Positions 17,079-25,402 of a stretch of 39,509 bases of DNA are shown in pieces (the stretch's first letter is position 1; every line of letters starts with the position of its first letter). The DNA is from an uncultured Actinomycetes bacterium (lineage in GTDB: Bacteria; Actinomycetota; Thermoleophilia; RBG-16-64-13). The DNA lies in assembly GCA_937148845.1 (NCBI GenBank), contig CAKZRW010000042.1, positions 1 to 39,509 of the forward strand, given 5' to 3'. A model generated the notes under the pieces. The model worked only from the letters and a program-made list of their open reading frames with translations, had not been told where the DNA came from and made no database searches. Made by a program: the position numbers and the translations under genes.

Positions 17079-18017
17079 TTGCAGTCACGGGCCCTCTCTT
17101 TCTTACGCTGTCCTTTGTGCGGAGAGAGCTTCCAAGAAGCCCGCGGGGCGCTTCGCTGCCCCCAGGGACACTCTTTCGACATTGCTCGCCAAGGTTATGT
17201 GGACCTGGTGCCGGGGGGAGCCCCGCGCCCCCAGGCTGACACTTCCGCCATGGTGGCGGCTCGGGAAGCTTTCCTGGCTGCTGGTCATTTCGCCCGGTTG
17301 CGAGAGAGGGTGGCCGAGGCCGCCGCCCGCGCTCTGGGCGCGGCGGCCTCGGCCCGCACCGCCGCCACGGCCCTCCCCTGCGTGGTCGAAGCAGGCGCCG
17401 GTACTGCCTACTACCTTTCTGCCGTTCTCGACCGCTTGTCCGACCGGGTCGGGGTAGCTCTGGATCTATCGAAGTTCGCCACCCGCCGAGCGGCCCGGGC
17501 TCATCCCCGCATAGTCGCTGCCGTGGTGAGCGACGTCTGGAAGGGGTTGCCGCTGGCCGGTGGCTGTGCCGACCTCGTTCTCAACGTGTTTGCCCCGCGC
17601 AACGCCGCGGAATTCCGGCGAGTACTCACCCCGCAAGGGCGTCTGCTAGCCGTCTGGCCCACGCACAGGCACCTGCAAGAGCTGGTGGAGGCCCTGGACC
17701 TTCTCACCGTGGACAAAGGCAAGGAAGAGCGCCTGCACCGCGCTCTGGCTACTCATTTCAACCTCGTCCACACCAGCCTCCACGAGGAGCAGCTGGCTTT
17801 GACCCTCCCGGAGATCGCCCTGGTCGCCCGCATGGGCCCCAGCGCGTATCACCTCACCCAGGCAGACCTGAGTCCCGGCCGGCTAGCCGAGCGTCTGGCC
17901 GACCTGACCGAGGAGACAGACCGCAGCGTAGAGGCAGACGAGGCCGCTCTCACCCCACGCTACTCGGTCACTCTATCCGTCACTCTTGCCGAGTACGCCC
18001 CGGCGGGGGGAAGGTAG
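17079..18017 (+). CDS. RlmA-type 23S rRNA (guanine-N1) methyltransferase
   Basis: A 312-aa protein with the RlmA architecture. The N-terminal zinc finger uses C11-x-x-C14, C27 and H31 (RCPLCGESF, RCPQGHSFDIARQGYVDL). An AdoMet-binding domain with VVEAGAGTAYYL, VGVALDLSKFATRRAAR and DLVLNVFAPRNAAEFRRVL follows. The family methylates N1 of G745 or G748 in 23S rRNA; the exact target cannot be told here. The Cys-rich VDLVPGGAPRPQADT linker is typical. TTG 17079 is supported by GAGGT five nt upstream and by family length. Ala/Arg-rich residues 85-105 look like a local insertion. Confidence 0.85.
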   Translation: MQSRALSFLRCPLCGESFQEARGALRCPQGHSFDIARQGYVDLVPGGAPRPQADTSAMVAAREAFLAAGHFARLRERVAEAAARALGAAASARTAATALPCVVEAGAGTAYYLSAVLDRLSDRVGVALDLSKFATRRAARAHPRIVAAVVSDVWKGLPLAGGCADLVLNVFAPRNAAEFRRVLTPQGRLLAVWPTHRHLQELVEALDLLTVDKGKEERLHRALATHFNLVHTSLHEEQLALTLPEIALVARMGPSAYHLTQADLSPGRLAERLADLTEETDRSVEADEAALTPRYSVTLSVTLAEYAPAGGR

Positions 18018-18130
18018 GGGCCGGCAGCCGCCCTGCAGTCACTCGCCTCCTCCGCACACCCAAGCCGGGCCCTAGCGCCCGAGAGGGTGCGGGCCACGCG
18101 GCCAAGAAGTTAGGCCCGACGCGCCCGAGT

Positions 18131-19333
18131 CTAGGATCGACCAGCGTGCGCGTACACGTCTTGAGCAGCCGCAGGACCGTCCCCCGAGACTTTGACCCCT
18201 TGGGCGCGCAGTACGCTGGTGAGCGCCGTCAGGAAGAGCATTACGTTGCGCTCAGTCGCCGAGTGGCCCTGCAACCCCACCCGCCAAACCTTGCCCGCGA
18301 ACGGTCCCAAACCCGCCCCTATCTCCAGACCGAACTGGGCAAGGAGGGCCCTGCGCGTAGTGAGATCGTCGGCCCCTTCTGGGATCACCACCAGGTTGAG
18401 AGTGGCAAGACGCTCCTCCGGGGGAACCTTCATTCGCAGGCCCATAGCCTCGATTCCAGCCACGAGAGCCCGGTGGTGCAACCAGTGCCGGGCGAACCTA
18501 GTCTCCAGGCCTTCCTCGAGTACGATGCGGAGCGCTTCCCGGAGCGCATAGATCATGTTGACCGGAGCCGTGTGGTGATACTTGCGCTCGGCTCCCCAGT
18601 AGTCACCGACCATGGTGAGATCGAGATACCAGGAGGGCACTTTGCTCTTGCGGGCACGCACTTTGGCGACCGCCTGGTCGTTGAAGGAGAGGGGCGCCAA
18701 CCCCGGGGGGCAGGAAAGACACTTCTGCGTGCCGCTGAAAGCAGCGTCGATACCCCAGGCGTCGAGCTTGACTTCCACCCCGCCCAGCGAAGTGACGCAG
18801 TCGAGCAGCACGAGAGCTCCCCACGCCTTGGCCAAAGAGATTATCTCCGAGAGCGGCTGCAAGACCCCCGTGGACGTCTCCGCGTGGACTACCGCAAAGA
18901 TCTTCGGCTGTCTGCCCTGGAGGGCCTTTTCCACCGCTTCCGGCTGTACCGCGCGACCCCACTCGGCTTCGATAGGGATGACATCCGCTCCCAGACGGCT
19001 GGCGCAATCGACCATCCGGGCGCCGAACACACCCTTCACCACCACAGCCACCTGGTCGCCCGGCTCGATGAGGTTCACGAAACAGGCCTCCATGCCTGCG
19101 CTCCCCGTCCCTGACACAGGGATAGTGAGAGCGTTATCGGTCTGGAACACCGCCCGCAGCAGTTCCTGGGTCTCCGACATCAGGGTGAGGAACTCCGGAT
19201 CCAGGTGCCCCAGAGTGGGCGCGGCCATGGCCCGCAAGACCCGCGGGGGTACATCGCTCGGCCCCGGACCCATGAGGACGCGGGTCACCGGATCGAGGTC
19301 ATGGTACTTCCCGATGTCGAAGTCTCTTGGCAT
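18131..19333 (-). CDS. Alanine/serine-glyoxylate aminotransferase (class V)
   Basis: A 400-aa PLP-dependent class V aminotransferase. Visible marks are MGPGPSDVPPRVLRAM, GHLDPEF, VSGTGSAGMEA, VVHAETSTGVLQPL, LLDCVTSLGG with the PLP-pyridine Asp, and FSGTQKCLSCPPGLAP with Schiff-base Lys204. The family transfers an amino group from alanine or serine to glyoxylate, giving glycine. ATG 19333 has AGGAGG 7 nt upstream; longer in-frame starts would reach into the divergent promoter region. It is divergent from glcDEF, whose product is glyoxylate, so it probably consumes that product (inference). It converges on RlmA across a 113-bp GC-rich spacer in which I see no gene. Confidence 0.9.
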   Translation of the reverse strand: MPRDFDIGKYHDLDPVTRVLMGPGPSDVPPRVLRAMAAPTLGHLDPEFLTLMSETQELLRAVFQTDNALTIPVSGTGSAGMEACFVNLIEPGDQVAVVVKGVFGARMVDCASRLGADVIPIEAEWGRAVQPEAVEKALQGRQPKIFAVVHAETSTGVLQPLSEIISLAKAWGALVLLDCVTSLGGVEVKLDAWGIDAAFSGTQKCLSCPPGLAPLSFNDQAVAKVRARKSKVPSWYLDLTMVGDYWGAERKYHHTAPVNMIYALREALRIVLEEGLETRFARHWLHHRALVAGIEAMGLRMKVPPEERLATLNLVVIPEGADDLTTRRALLAQFGLEIGAGLGPFAGKVWRVGLQGHSATERNVMLFLTALTSVLRAQGVKVSGDGPAAAQDVYAHAGRS

Positions 19334-19523
19334 GTGCTGCCTCCTAGGTGGTCTGCTGATACGCTGCCCCTGGGGCTGGCTTCTTCTGGCCGTGCCCAAC
19401 CCTCGTCGCAGCCCGGGCCTCGTTTGGGTAAGATAGCAGGCGTTGCCCCGCGGGAATAGAGCGGGCCGCGGGGAGGGGACACTCTGCCGGAACAAAGATC
19501 CGCCGAAACAGGAAGTGGAGGCG
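19334..19523. promoter_or_regulatory. Divergent promoter region, aminotransferase / glcD
   Basis: A 190-bp spacer that must serve both arms of the glycolate module. A TAAGAT hexamer at 19429-19434 is a possible -10 for glcD, but no good -35 was found. No GntR or LysR regulator gene adjoins it. Confidence 0.35.
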
Positions 19524-20996
19524 ATGCCACGTACGCCGCTACGAGAACTCAAGGTCATCGTCGGCAATGAGAACGTCCTCGACCATCCGGTAGACCTAGC
19601 CACCTACGAGTACGATGCCTGCCTCGCGCGCCAAGACCCTCTCGCCGTGGTGTTCGTCCGCTCTACAGAGGAAGTGGCCGCTGTGGTCAGAGTGCTCGCC
19701 CGCTGGGGTCTTCCCTTCGTGGCCCGCGGTTGCGGAACCAACCTCAGCGGGGGCAGTCTGGCCCCGCCGGGAGGCGTGGTCATCGAGATGGTGCACATGA
19801 ACAAGGTACTCAGCCTCGACCTTGCCAATCGACGCCTGGTAGCTCAGACCGGTATCTTCAACCTCGATATCTCCACCGCCCTTGCCTCCTACGGTTACTT
19901 CTACGCCCCCGACCCCGCCAGTCAGCGAGCCTGCACCCTGGGTGGCAATATCGGGGAGAACGCGGGAGGACCTCACTGCTTCCGGTACGGAGTGACGAGC
20001 AATCACGTCCTCGCTTTGGAAGTGGTCCTCGCCGACGGGGAAGTGATGTGGCTAGGCAGTAAAGAGGCGGACTCCCCCGGTCTTGACCTCACCGGGGTGT
20101 TCGTAGGGAGTGAAGGTACTTTGGGGATCGCTACCACTGCAGTCCTCCGTCTGCTGCACTTGCCGGAGGCGGTCAAGACCCTGCTCGTAGTCTGCGATTC
20201 CCTGGAGCAGGGCGGCAACACTGTCTCGGCTCTGGTTGCCGCCGGTCTTGCGCCCAGCACTTTGGAGATGATCGACAACCTGACCATCAATGCCATCGAG
20301 GACAGTCTCGCCTGTGGTTTTCCTCGTGATGCTGCTGCGGTCCTCCTCGTCGAGGTCGAGGGACTGCGCGAAGAGGTGCTGGCAGTCGGCGAGCAGGTGA
20401 CGACGCTATGCCGGCAAGTGGGTGTCCGGGAGATCCGCGTGGCCCGCGACGAGAGCGAGCGGGCCGCCTTGTGGCGCGGCCGTAAGGGAGCTTTCGCGGC
20501 CCTTTCTCGTCTGGCGCCCAACTACCTGGTGGCGGACGGCACTGTCCCCCGCACGCAGTTGCCCGTAGCCCTGCGGAAGATCAAACAGGTGGCGGAGTCT
20601 CACGGTCTACCCGTAGCCAACGTCTTTCATGCTGGTGACGGTAATCTGCATCCCATCTTGCTCTTTGACAGTCGTGATCCCGCCCAGCACGAGCGGGTAG
20701 TAGCTGCCTGCCGCGACATCCTCGCTGTGTGCACGGAGTTGGGAGGTACTATCAGCGGCGAACACGGCATCGGCCTGGAGAAAGTGGGAGCCATGCCCCT
20801 GGTGTTTACGGAGAGCGAACTCAGAGCGCAACACCTGGTGAAGGAAGCCTTCGATCCAGGGGGTCTGGCAAACCCAGGCAAATTGCTGCCATCGACCTCG
20901 GAGTTGGCGGCTGGGCAGTCGGATCAGAGTCTCGGCCGAAGAGATCGAGCAGAAGCCACGACCGGCTTCGCGCAGAAAGGGGCACTCCATGCCTGA
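19524..20996 (+). CDS. glcD: Glycolate oxidase subunit GlcD (FAD-linked oxidase)
   Basis: A 490-aa FAD-linked oxidase of the GlcD/D-lactate dehydrogenase family. FAD-binding segments: LPFVARGCGTNLSGGS, LGGNIGENAGGPHCFRYGVTSNHV and VFVGSEGTLGIATTA. C-terminal signature: NVFHAGDGNLHP and GTISGEHGIGLEK, ending in the FDPGGLANPGKLLP motif. It oxidises glycolate (or another 2-hydroxy acid) to glyoxylate and passes electrons onward through GlcF. ATG 19524 is preceded by AGGAAG at 8 nt. The stop overlaps glcE by 8 nt. The aminotransferase across the divergent spacer supports glycolate as substrate, although lactate cannot be excluded. Confidence 0.9.
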   Translation: MPRTPLRELKVIVGNENVLDHPVDLATYEYDACLARQDPLAVVFVRSTEEVAAVVRVLARWGLPFVARGCGTNLSGGSLAPPGGVVIEMVHMNKVLSLDLANRRLVAQTGIFNLDISTALASYGYFYAPDPASQRACTLGGNIGENAGGPHCFRYGVTSNHVLALEVVLADGEVMWLGSKEADSPGLDLTGVFVGSEGTLGIATTAVLRLLHLPEAVKTLLVVCDSLEQGGNTVSALVAAGLAPSTLEMIDNLTINAIEDSLACGFPRDAAAVLLVEVEGLREEVLAVGEQVTTLCRQVGVREIRVARDESERAALWRGRKGAFAALSRLAPNYLVADGTVPRTQLPVALRKIKQVAESHGLPVANVFHAGDGNLHPILLFDSRDPAQHERVVAACRDILAVCTELGGTISGEHGIGLEKVGAMPLVFTESELRAQHLVKEAFDPGGLANPGKLLPSTSELAAGQSDQSLGRRDRAEATTGFAQKGALHA

Positions 20997-22404
20997 CCGC
21001 CAGGGTTATACATCGGGCGAGTGGGCGTCGTCACCGACTGCAGAGCAGCAGCAAGTACAGCCAGATCACCCTTCCGCGGACCAGACGGCTCCGCCCGTGC
21101 TCAGACCGACCGACGAGAACCAGGTGGCGGCTCTGCTCGCCTCTGCTTCTGCGGACGGGACGGCATTAGCCATCCGGGGAGGTGGCACCAAGGCAGGCTG
21201 GGGCAATCCTCTTCGCCGCTTGGACCACATCCTCTCCACGGAAGAGTTGAGGGGCTTCAGTCACGCCGATGCCGACAATCTGACTCTCTCGGCGGCAGCG
21301 GGCACCACCATCGCCGAAGCGAGAGCCCAGGCCGAGGCCATGGGCCGGGTACTTCCTCTCGATCCCCGCTTTCCCAGCCGTGCCACTGTGGGAGGGGTAG
21401 TCGCCACCGCTGACCAGGGGGCCCGCTCTGCCGGCTACGGAGGGGTCCGCGATGTGGTGTTGGGAGTGCGGGCAGTCCTAGCCGACGGAAGTGTGGTCAA
21501 GTTCGGTGGTCTTACCATGAAGAATGTCGCCGGCTACGACATGACCAAGCTCTTCGTAGGTTCCTTCGGCGTACTTGGCGTGATAACGGAGGTCACCTTC
21601 CGTCTCCTCCCACGGCCCCAGTCGCAATGCTTGGTCATCCTGCCTTTGCCTTCTTACCCGGAGGCCAAGACCACCATCGCCCGCATACTGGATTCCTATC
21701 TCCAGCCGCTCGCGTTGGAGGTCGTGTCCAGAGGCTCAGGCGAGACCCCCTACCTGCTCGCCGGTTTCGCCGGACATCCGGCCGCTGTGGCCCGGTCGGT
21801 AAGAGAAGTGAAGGACATCCACCCCGCTCCCCCCGAGGCTATCCTCTCGGATTCTGAAGCCGAAGCCCTGTATGAAGCGCTGGCGGCCACGGGACCAGCC
21901 GGCACGGTCGCGGGGACGGTCGGCACCCGGGCGAGCCTGCCCTTGAGCCGGGTCATCGACCTGGTCGAGGCTGTGGAGAGACTGGCCGCCCAACACGGCC
22001 TCTCTTTGGCCTTCCGCGGCAATGCAGCGCGGGGTATGGTCGACCTCTTCCTGGGCCTGAAGGAGCAGAAAGCGAGTACAAGTGCCGCGGGGCCCTCAGG
22101 CGCCACCTCAGCCGACGGGCCCTCAGGCGCCACCTCAACCGACGGGCCCTTCGCCACCACTCCGGCCGACCCGGCCTTCGCCGGGACCCGCGCCGCCCAC
22201 CTGGCCGCCTGTCTGAGCGCACTCCGTGCCACAGCGGTAGCCTGGGGCGGCTCTTTGGTGGTGACTCAACGGGCGCCCCTCCTCCCTCCTTCTTTCGACG
22301 CCTGGGGTGATCCGCCGTCCGCGGTCATCATCATGCGCCGGCTGAAGGAGCGCTTCGATCCCCAGGGTGTGCTTAATCCGGGTCGTTTTGTGGGAGGTAT
22401 CTGA
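20989..22404 (+). CDS. glcE: Glycolate oxidase subunit GlcE (FAD-binding)
   Basis: A 471-aa second FAD-binding subunit. Marks are LAIRGGGTKAGWGNPLRRLDHIL, LSAAAGTTIAEA, ATVGGVVATADQGARSAGYGGVRD, and KNVAGYDMTKLFVGSFGVLGVITEVTFRLLP. The C-terminus LKERFDPQGVLNPGRFVGG is typical. It is longer than many GlcE proteins because of a ~30-residue N-terminal extension and a Gly/Ser/Ala/Thr linker near residues 365-400 encoded by a 27-bp tandem repeat. GlcE works with GlcD and GlcF. It overlaps glcD by 8 nt and glcF by 1 nt, strong evidence for translational coupling. Confidence 0.9.
   Translation: MPDRQGYTSGEWASSPTAEQQQVQPDHPSADQTAPPVLRPTDENQVAALLASASADGTALAIRGGGTKAGWGNPLRRLDHILSTEELRGFSHADADNLTLSAAAGTTIAEARAQAEAMGRVLPLDPRFPSRATVGGVVATADQGARSAGYGGVRDVVLGVRAVLADGSVVKFGGLTMKNVAGYDMTKLFVGSFGVLGVITEVTFRLLPRPQSQCLVILPLPSYPEAKTTIARILDSYLQPLALEVVSRGSGETPYLLAGFAGHPAAVARSVREVKDIHPAPPEAILSDSEAEALYEALAATGPAGTVAGTVGTRASLPLSRVIDLVEAVERLAAQHGLSLAFRGNAARGMVDLFLGLKEQKASTSAAGPSGATSADGPSGATSTDGPFATTPADPAFAGTRAAHLAACLSALRATAVAWGGSLVVTQRAPLLPPSFDAWGDPPSAVIIMRRLKERFDPQGVLNPGRFVGGI
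22090..22150 (+). repeat. 27-bp in-frame tandem repeat in glcE
   Basis: Copies at 22090-22116 and 22117-22143 differ by one base, and GGGCCCT of a third begins at 22144. Each unit encodes GPSGATS-A/T-D. Since 27 is divisible by three the frame is kept. The insert lies in a low-complexity surface linker. Confidence 0.9.
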
Positions 22405-23804
22405 TGGCCGAGACGGAGCTCGTGCTCACGCCCCAGCAGGCTGAGCCGCAGGGTGCCGGTCAGGCTTCCGGACCACAGGCCGTCCCCCCGGAGTTCTCTG
22501 CTCTGTATGACCACGTGGTCACCTGCAGCAAGTGCGGGTTTTGCCAGCCGGTTTGCCCCATATTCCGCGCTACCGGGCGGGAGGCTCACGTGGCCAGAGG
22601 GAAGCTCGCCCTCTTTCGCAACCTGGTAGAGGGACGCTCGCCGCTTGTTCCCGAGCTCAAGGAGGCCTATGCCAACTGTCTGCTCTGCCGCGCCTGCACT
22701 GAGGCTTGTTTCTCGGCGGTAAAGACCGACAAGGTGGTGGTGACCTTCCGGCACCAGTACGGAGAGCGTTTCGGTAGAGGCTTTCTCCAGCGTCAGGTGT
22801 TCCGCAGGCTCTTGCCCCGTCCCCGCTTGATGCGCTCCATCGTGCGTAGTCTGTGGGCCTTGCGCCGCACCGGGCTGCCCGACCTGGCCCGCCGCCTCGG
22901 CTTGATCCGCTTGCTCAACCCCAAGCTGGAGCGGGCCATGGAGCTCAGTCGAGGGGTGCCAGGGCCTCTCCTCACTTCACGCCTGGCCACACGTCCGCTG
23001 CCCATCGTCTCGGCCCCTCTGCCTCGTGTGGGTTACTGGGTCTCCTGTGGCTACAACTACGCGCTTCCTGAGGTGGGCGAGGCCACCGTCAGCGTGCTCG
23101 AGACCTTGGGATACCAGGTAGAGATACTGGACAACTGCTGCTGCGGGCTGGCGGCTTATGGCTACGGAGACCTCGAGGCCGCTTCTCATCTGGCCCAGGA
23201 GAATCTACGCCGCTTGGAAGATTTGGACCGGCTAGAGGCTGTAGTGACGGAGTGCGGGAGCTGCTCGGGCCACCTCAAGGAATATGGCGCCCTGCTCAAG
23301 GAAGATCCTCTTTGGAGGGACCGGGCCGCCGCTCTCAGTGAGAAGACGCGGAGCTTCAGCGAATTCGTCATGGAGAGAGGAGGTCTCGGAGCCCTTCTCA
23401 CCTTCGCCGAGGAATCGGGCCCTCCCGGCGAGGAAACTCCGGCCCCGACCGTCGTGACCTACCATGAACCTTGCCACCTCGGCCGTCGCTACCAGAACAT
23501 AGTGGAGCAACCACGCGCTATCCTTCGTTCTCTGCCAGGCATCGCTTTCCGGGAGGCCGCCGAAGCCGACTCCTGCTGTGGTCTGGCTGGCACCTACGGC
23601 GTGCTGCATCCGCAGACGTCCGCTGCCATCGCGCAACGCAAGATGAGCTTCTTCAAGACGACGGGCGCCCGAGTCATCGCCACCGAGTGCCCTGCCTGCA
23701 TGATGCAGCTCGCCTGGGGAGCCCAGCAGTCAGAGGCCGAGCTGGATGTGGTGAACGTGAGCCAGCTCTGCGCTCAAGCGCTCAAGTCGCGCGTCTCCAA
23801 GTAG
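22404..23804 (+). CDS. glcF: Glycolate oxidase iron-sulfur subunit GlcF
   Basis: A 466-aa iron-sulfur protein. Two [4Fe-4S] motifs are near the N-terminus: CSKCGFCQPVCP and CLLCRACTEACF. Two CCG domains follow: NCCCGLAAYGYG with ECGSCSGHLKEYG, and HEPCHLGRRYQN with DSCCGLAGTYGV and ECPACMMQL. It carries electrons from GlcD/GlcE flavins to a membrane or soluble acceptor. ATG 22404 overlaps the glcE TGA by one base. Its last 31 bp overlap the 3' end of the convergent trxB. Confidence 0.9.
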   Translation: MAETELVLTPQQAEPQGAGQASGPQAVPPEFSALYDHVVTCSKCGFCQPVCPIFRATGREAHVARGKLALFRNLVEGRSPLVPELKEAYANCLLCRACTEACFSAVKTDKVVVTFRHQYGERFGRGFLQRQVFRRLLPRPRLMRSIVRSLWALRRTGLPDLARRLGLIRLLNPKLERAMELSRGVPGPLLTSRLATRPLPIVSAPLPRVGYWVSCGYNYALPEVGEATVSVLETLGYQVEILDNCCCGLAAYGYGDLEAASHLAQENLRRLEDLDRLEAVVTECGSCSGHLKEYGALLKEDPLWRDRAAALSEKTRSFSEFVMERGGLGALLTFAEESGPPGEETPAPTVVTYHEPCHLGRRYQNIVEQPRAILRSLPGIAFREAAEADSCCGLAGTYGVLHPQTSAAIAQRKMSFFKTTGARVIATECPACMMQLAWGAQQSEAELDVVNVSQLCAQALKSRVSK

Positions 23805-24712
23805 TGAGCAGCGTGGGTAGCGGCCAGAGCTCCCCGAGCACAGGCGGTGACCACCTGCTTGAGGTCATGGCAGACCACATCGCCGGCCGCGTAGAGTCCG
23901 GGGCATGAGGTAAGACCGTTCACGTCCACTTTGACAAAACCATTCTCATCCAGCTCGCAGAGACCCGCCACCAGCTGGGTCTGGGGCTCTACCCCCACGA
24001 ATTCGAAAAGTCCGTCCACCGGAAGGATCTTCTCGCTGCCGTCGACCCGCGAGCGAAGACGCACGCCTCGTATCTTCCCCTCCTCCCCCAAGATCTCCTC
24101 GATCACGTACGAAAGATGCATGGTTATCTGAGGGTGGAAGAAGCACTCCTCCTGCAGACACTGCGTGGCGCGCAGCTCGCTGCGGCGATGGATCAGATGC
24201 ACCTCCCGGGCGATCTTGGCGAGATAAAGCGCTTCCTGGGTGGCGGAATCTCCCCCACCGACCACAGCCACCACCTTGTCCCGGTACAAAGGCCCGTCAC
24301 AGGTCGCGCACCAGGAGACACCCCTGCCAGCAAACTCAGCCTCCCCAGGCACGCCCAGCTTCTTGGGGACCGCTCCCGTGGCCAGGATGACCGTACTCGC
24401 CCTTACTTCCTGCCCCTCCACCAACAGCACGAAATCCCTGCCCTCCAAGCGGATACCCTCCACCGGGGAAAGCGTCCGCACCTCCGCGCCTTGGCCTACC
24501 GCCTGCTGGAACATCGACTCGCCTAGTTCTTGGCCGCTCACGCCCTGAGGAAAACCAGGGTAGTTCTCCACCCACGAGGCGGTGACGATCTGCCCACCGG
24601 GAAGACCCGTTTCGAACACTAATGTCTTCGCCCTGGCTCTGGCGCCGTAGATGGCCGCAGTAAGTCCCGCGGGGCCGCCACCGACGATGGCGATGTCGAT
24701 CTTCTCGGTCAC
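23774..24712 (-). CDS. trxB: Thioredoxin-disulfide reductase
   Basis: A 312-aa flavoenzyme reducing thioredoxin with NADPH. Features: the FAD-binding IVGGGPAGLTAAIYGARA; the redox pair C135-A-T-C138 in SWCATCDGPLYRDK; the NADPH-binding VVGGGDSATQEALYLAKIA with HLIHRRSELRA; and the C-terminal YAAGDVVCHDLKQVVTACARGALAA. Length fits low-Mr bacterial TrxR. GTG 24712 follows GGGAGGAG by three nt. No thioredoxin gene adjoins. The 3' ends of trxB and glcF overlap tail to tail, so transcription of one may interfere with the other. Confidence 0.93.
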   Translation of the reverse strand: MTEKIDIAIVGGGPAGLTAAIYGARARAKTLVFETGLPGGQIVTASWVENYPGFPQGVSGQELGESMFQQAVGQGAEVRTLSPVEGIRLEGRDFVLLVEGQEVRASTVILATGAVPKKLGVPGEAEFAGRGVSWCATCDGPLYRDKVVAVVGGGDSATQEALYLAKIAREVHLIHRRSELRATQCLQEECFFHPQITMHLSYVIEEILGEEGKIRGVRLRSRVDGSEKILPVDGLFEFVGVEPQTQLVAGLCELDENGFVKVDVNGLTSCPGLYAAGDVVCHDLKQVVTACARGALAATHAAHYLETRDLSA

Positions 24713-24779
24713 GTCTCCTCCCTCTGCGTTGCCCGGCCGGCCATACCGGTCAGAACTGTCAAACCAAGTCTACCCTGTC

Positions 24780-24815
24780 TTCACCCAGGTCTGGTATGAG
24801 CTAGAATCGCCCATA
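24780..24815 (+). promoter_or_regulatory. Predicted leaderless promoter of DUF2721 gene
   Basis: TTCACC (24780-24785), a 16-bp spacer and TAGAAT (24802-24807) are followed after only 7 nt by ATG 24815. No SD is present, so transcription probably starts at or next to the initiation codon. Confidence 0.5.
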
Positions 24816-25315
24816 TGGCTGCGACAGAAACCTCCCAGCTGGTCACGGTACTGCAGACTGCCATCGGCCCCGTGGTAGTGATCTCCGGGGTCGGCTTGCT
24901 CCTTCTCACCATGACCAACCGGCTGGGTCGCATCGTCGACCGCTCCCGGGCTCTCGCGCAACAAGCGCGCCAAGTTTCCACCGCCGATGAACCGAGCCTC
25001 GAAGCTCAACTGCTGATCCTGGGACAGCGGGCAGAACTGGTGCGGCGGGCCATCGCCTTGGCCGCTTTCTGCGTGCTCTTCGCTGCGCTCTTGGTCATCT
25101 CGCTGTTTCTGACCGCGCTTTTCGGCGCCGACCTACCCTGGCTGATCAGCGGTCTCTTCATCCTGAGCATGCTTTGCTTGATCGCTTCCCTGGTCGAGTT
25201 CATCCGCGACATCAACAAGTCACTCCAGGCCACTGCCCTCGAGGTGGGCGAGCCCTGGGAGCGCCAAAAGACTCGCCGGGGAGTCAGCCGGCCACCCGAG
25301 CCGGGTCGGTCTTAG
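24815..25315 (+). CDS. DUF2721 membrane protein
   Basis: A 166-aa membrane protein. The N-terminal VLQTAIGPVVVISGVGLLLLTMTNRLGRIVDRSRAL is characteristic of DUF2721, and a C-terminal hydrophobic stretch at residues ~75-125 supplies at least two more helices. The soluble middle contains a Glu/Gln/Arg-rich helix. The function of the family is unknown. The start is supported by a leaderless-type promoter, not by an SD. The TAG stop lies inside the first unit of a tandem repeat. Confidence 0.85.
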   Translation: MAATETSQLVTVLQTAIGPVVVISGVGLLLLTMTNRLGRIVDRSRALAQQARQVSTADEPSLEAQLLILGQRAELVRRAIALAAFCVLFAALLVISLFLTALFGADLPWLISGLFILSMLCLIASLVEFIRDINKSLQATALEVGEPWERQKTRRGVSRPPEPGRS

Positions 25316-25381
25316 CGGGACCCCTCAGTCCTAGCGGGACCCCCAGTCCTAGCGGGACCCCGGTCCTAGGGGGACCGTCCC
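25311..25381. repeat. Degenerate 17-19-bp tandem repeat, four copies
   Basis: Units begin at 25311, 25330, 25348 and 25365 and share CYTAGSGGGACC. The first contains the DUF2721 stop codon. Adjacent units can pair (GGTCC with GGACC around 25362-25375), so the array might also act as a bidirectional terminator between the convergent genes. Confidence 0.8.
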
Positions 25382-25402
25382 AGCAGCCGCGGCCGGTCCC
25401 CG

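Noticed and set aside
18018-18130. Small gene or RNA between RlmA and the aminotransferase
   Set aside because: The 113-bp spacer shows only GC-rich sequence with weak dyads and no supported reading frame or RNA fold.
18146-19114. Open frame of 322 codons on the plus strand opposite the glyoxylate aminotransferase
   Set aside because: An antisense shadow; the composition is unlike a protein and the opposite strand is clearly coding.
25311-25381. CRISPR array
   Set aside because: The units are contiguous without spacers, only 17-19 bp long, and no cas genes are present. The same applies to the other tandem arrays.
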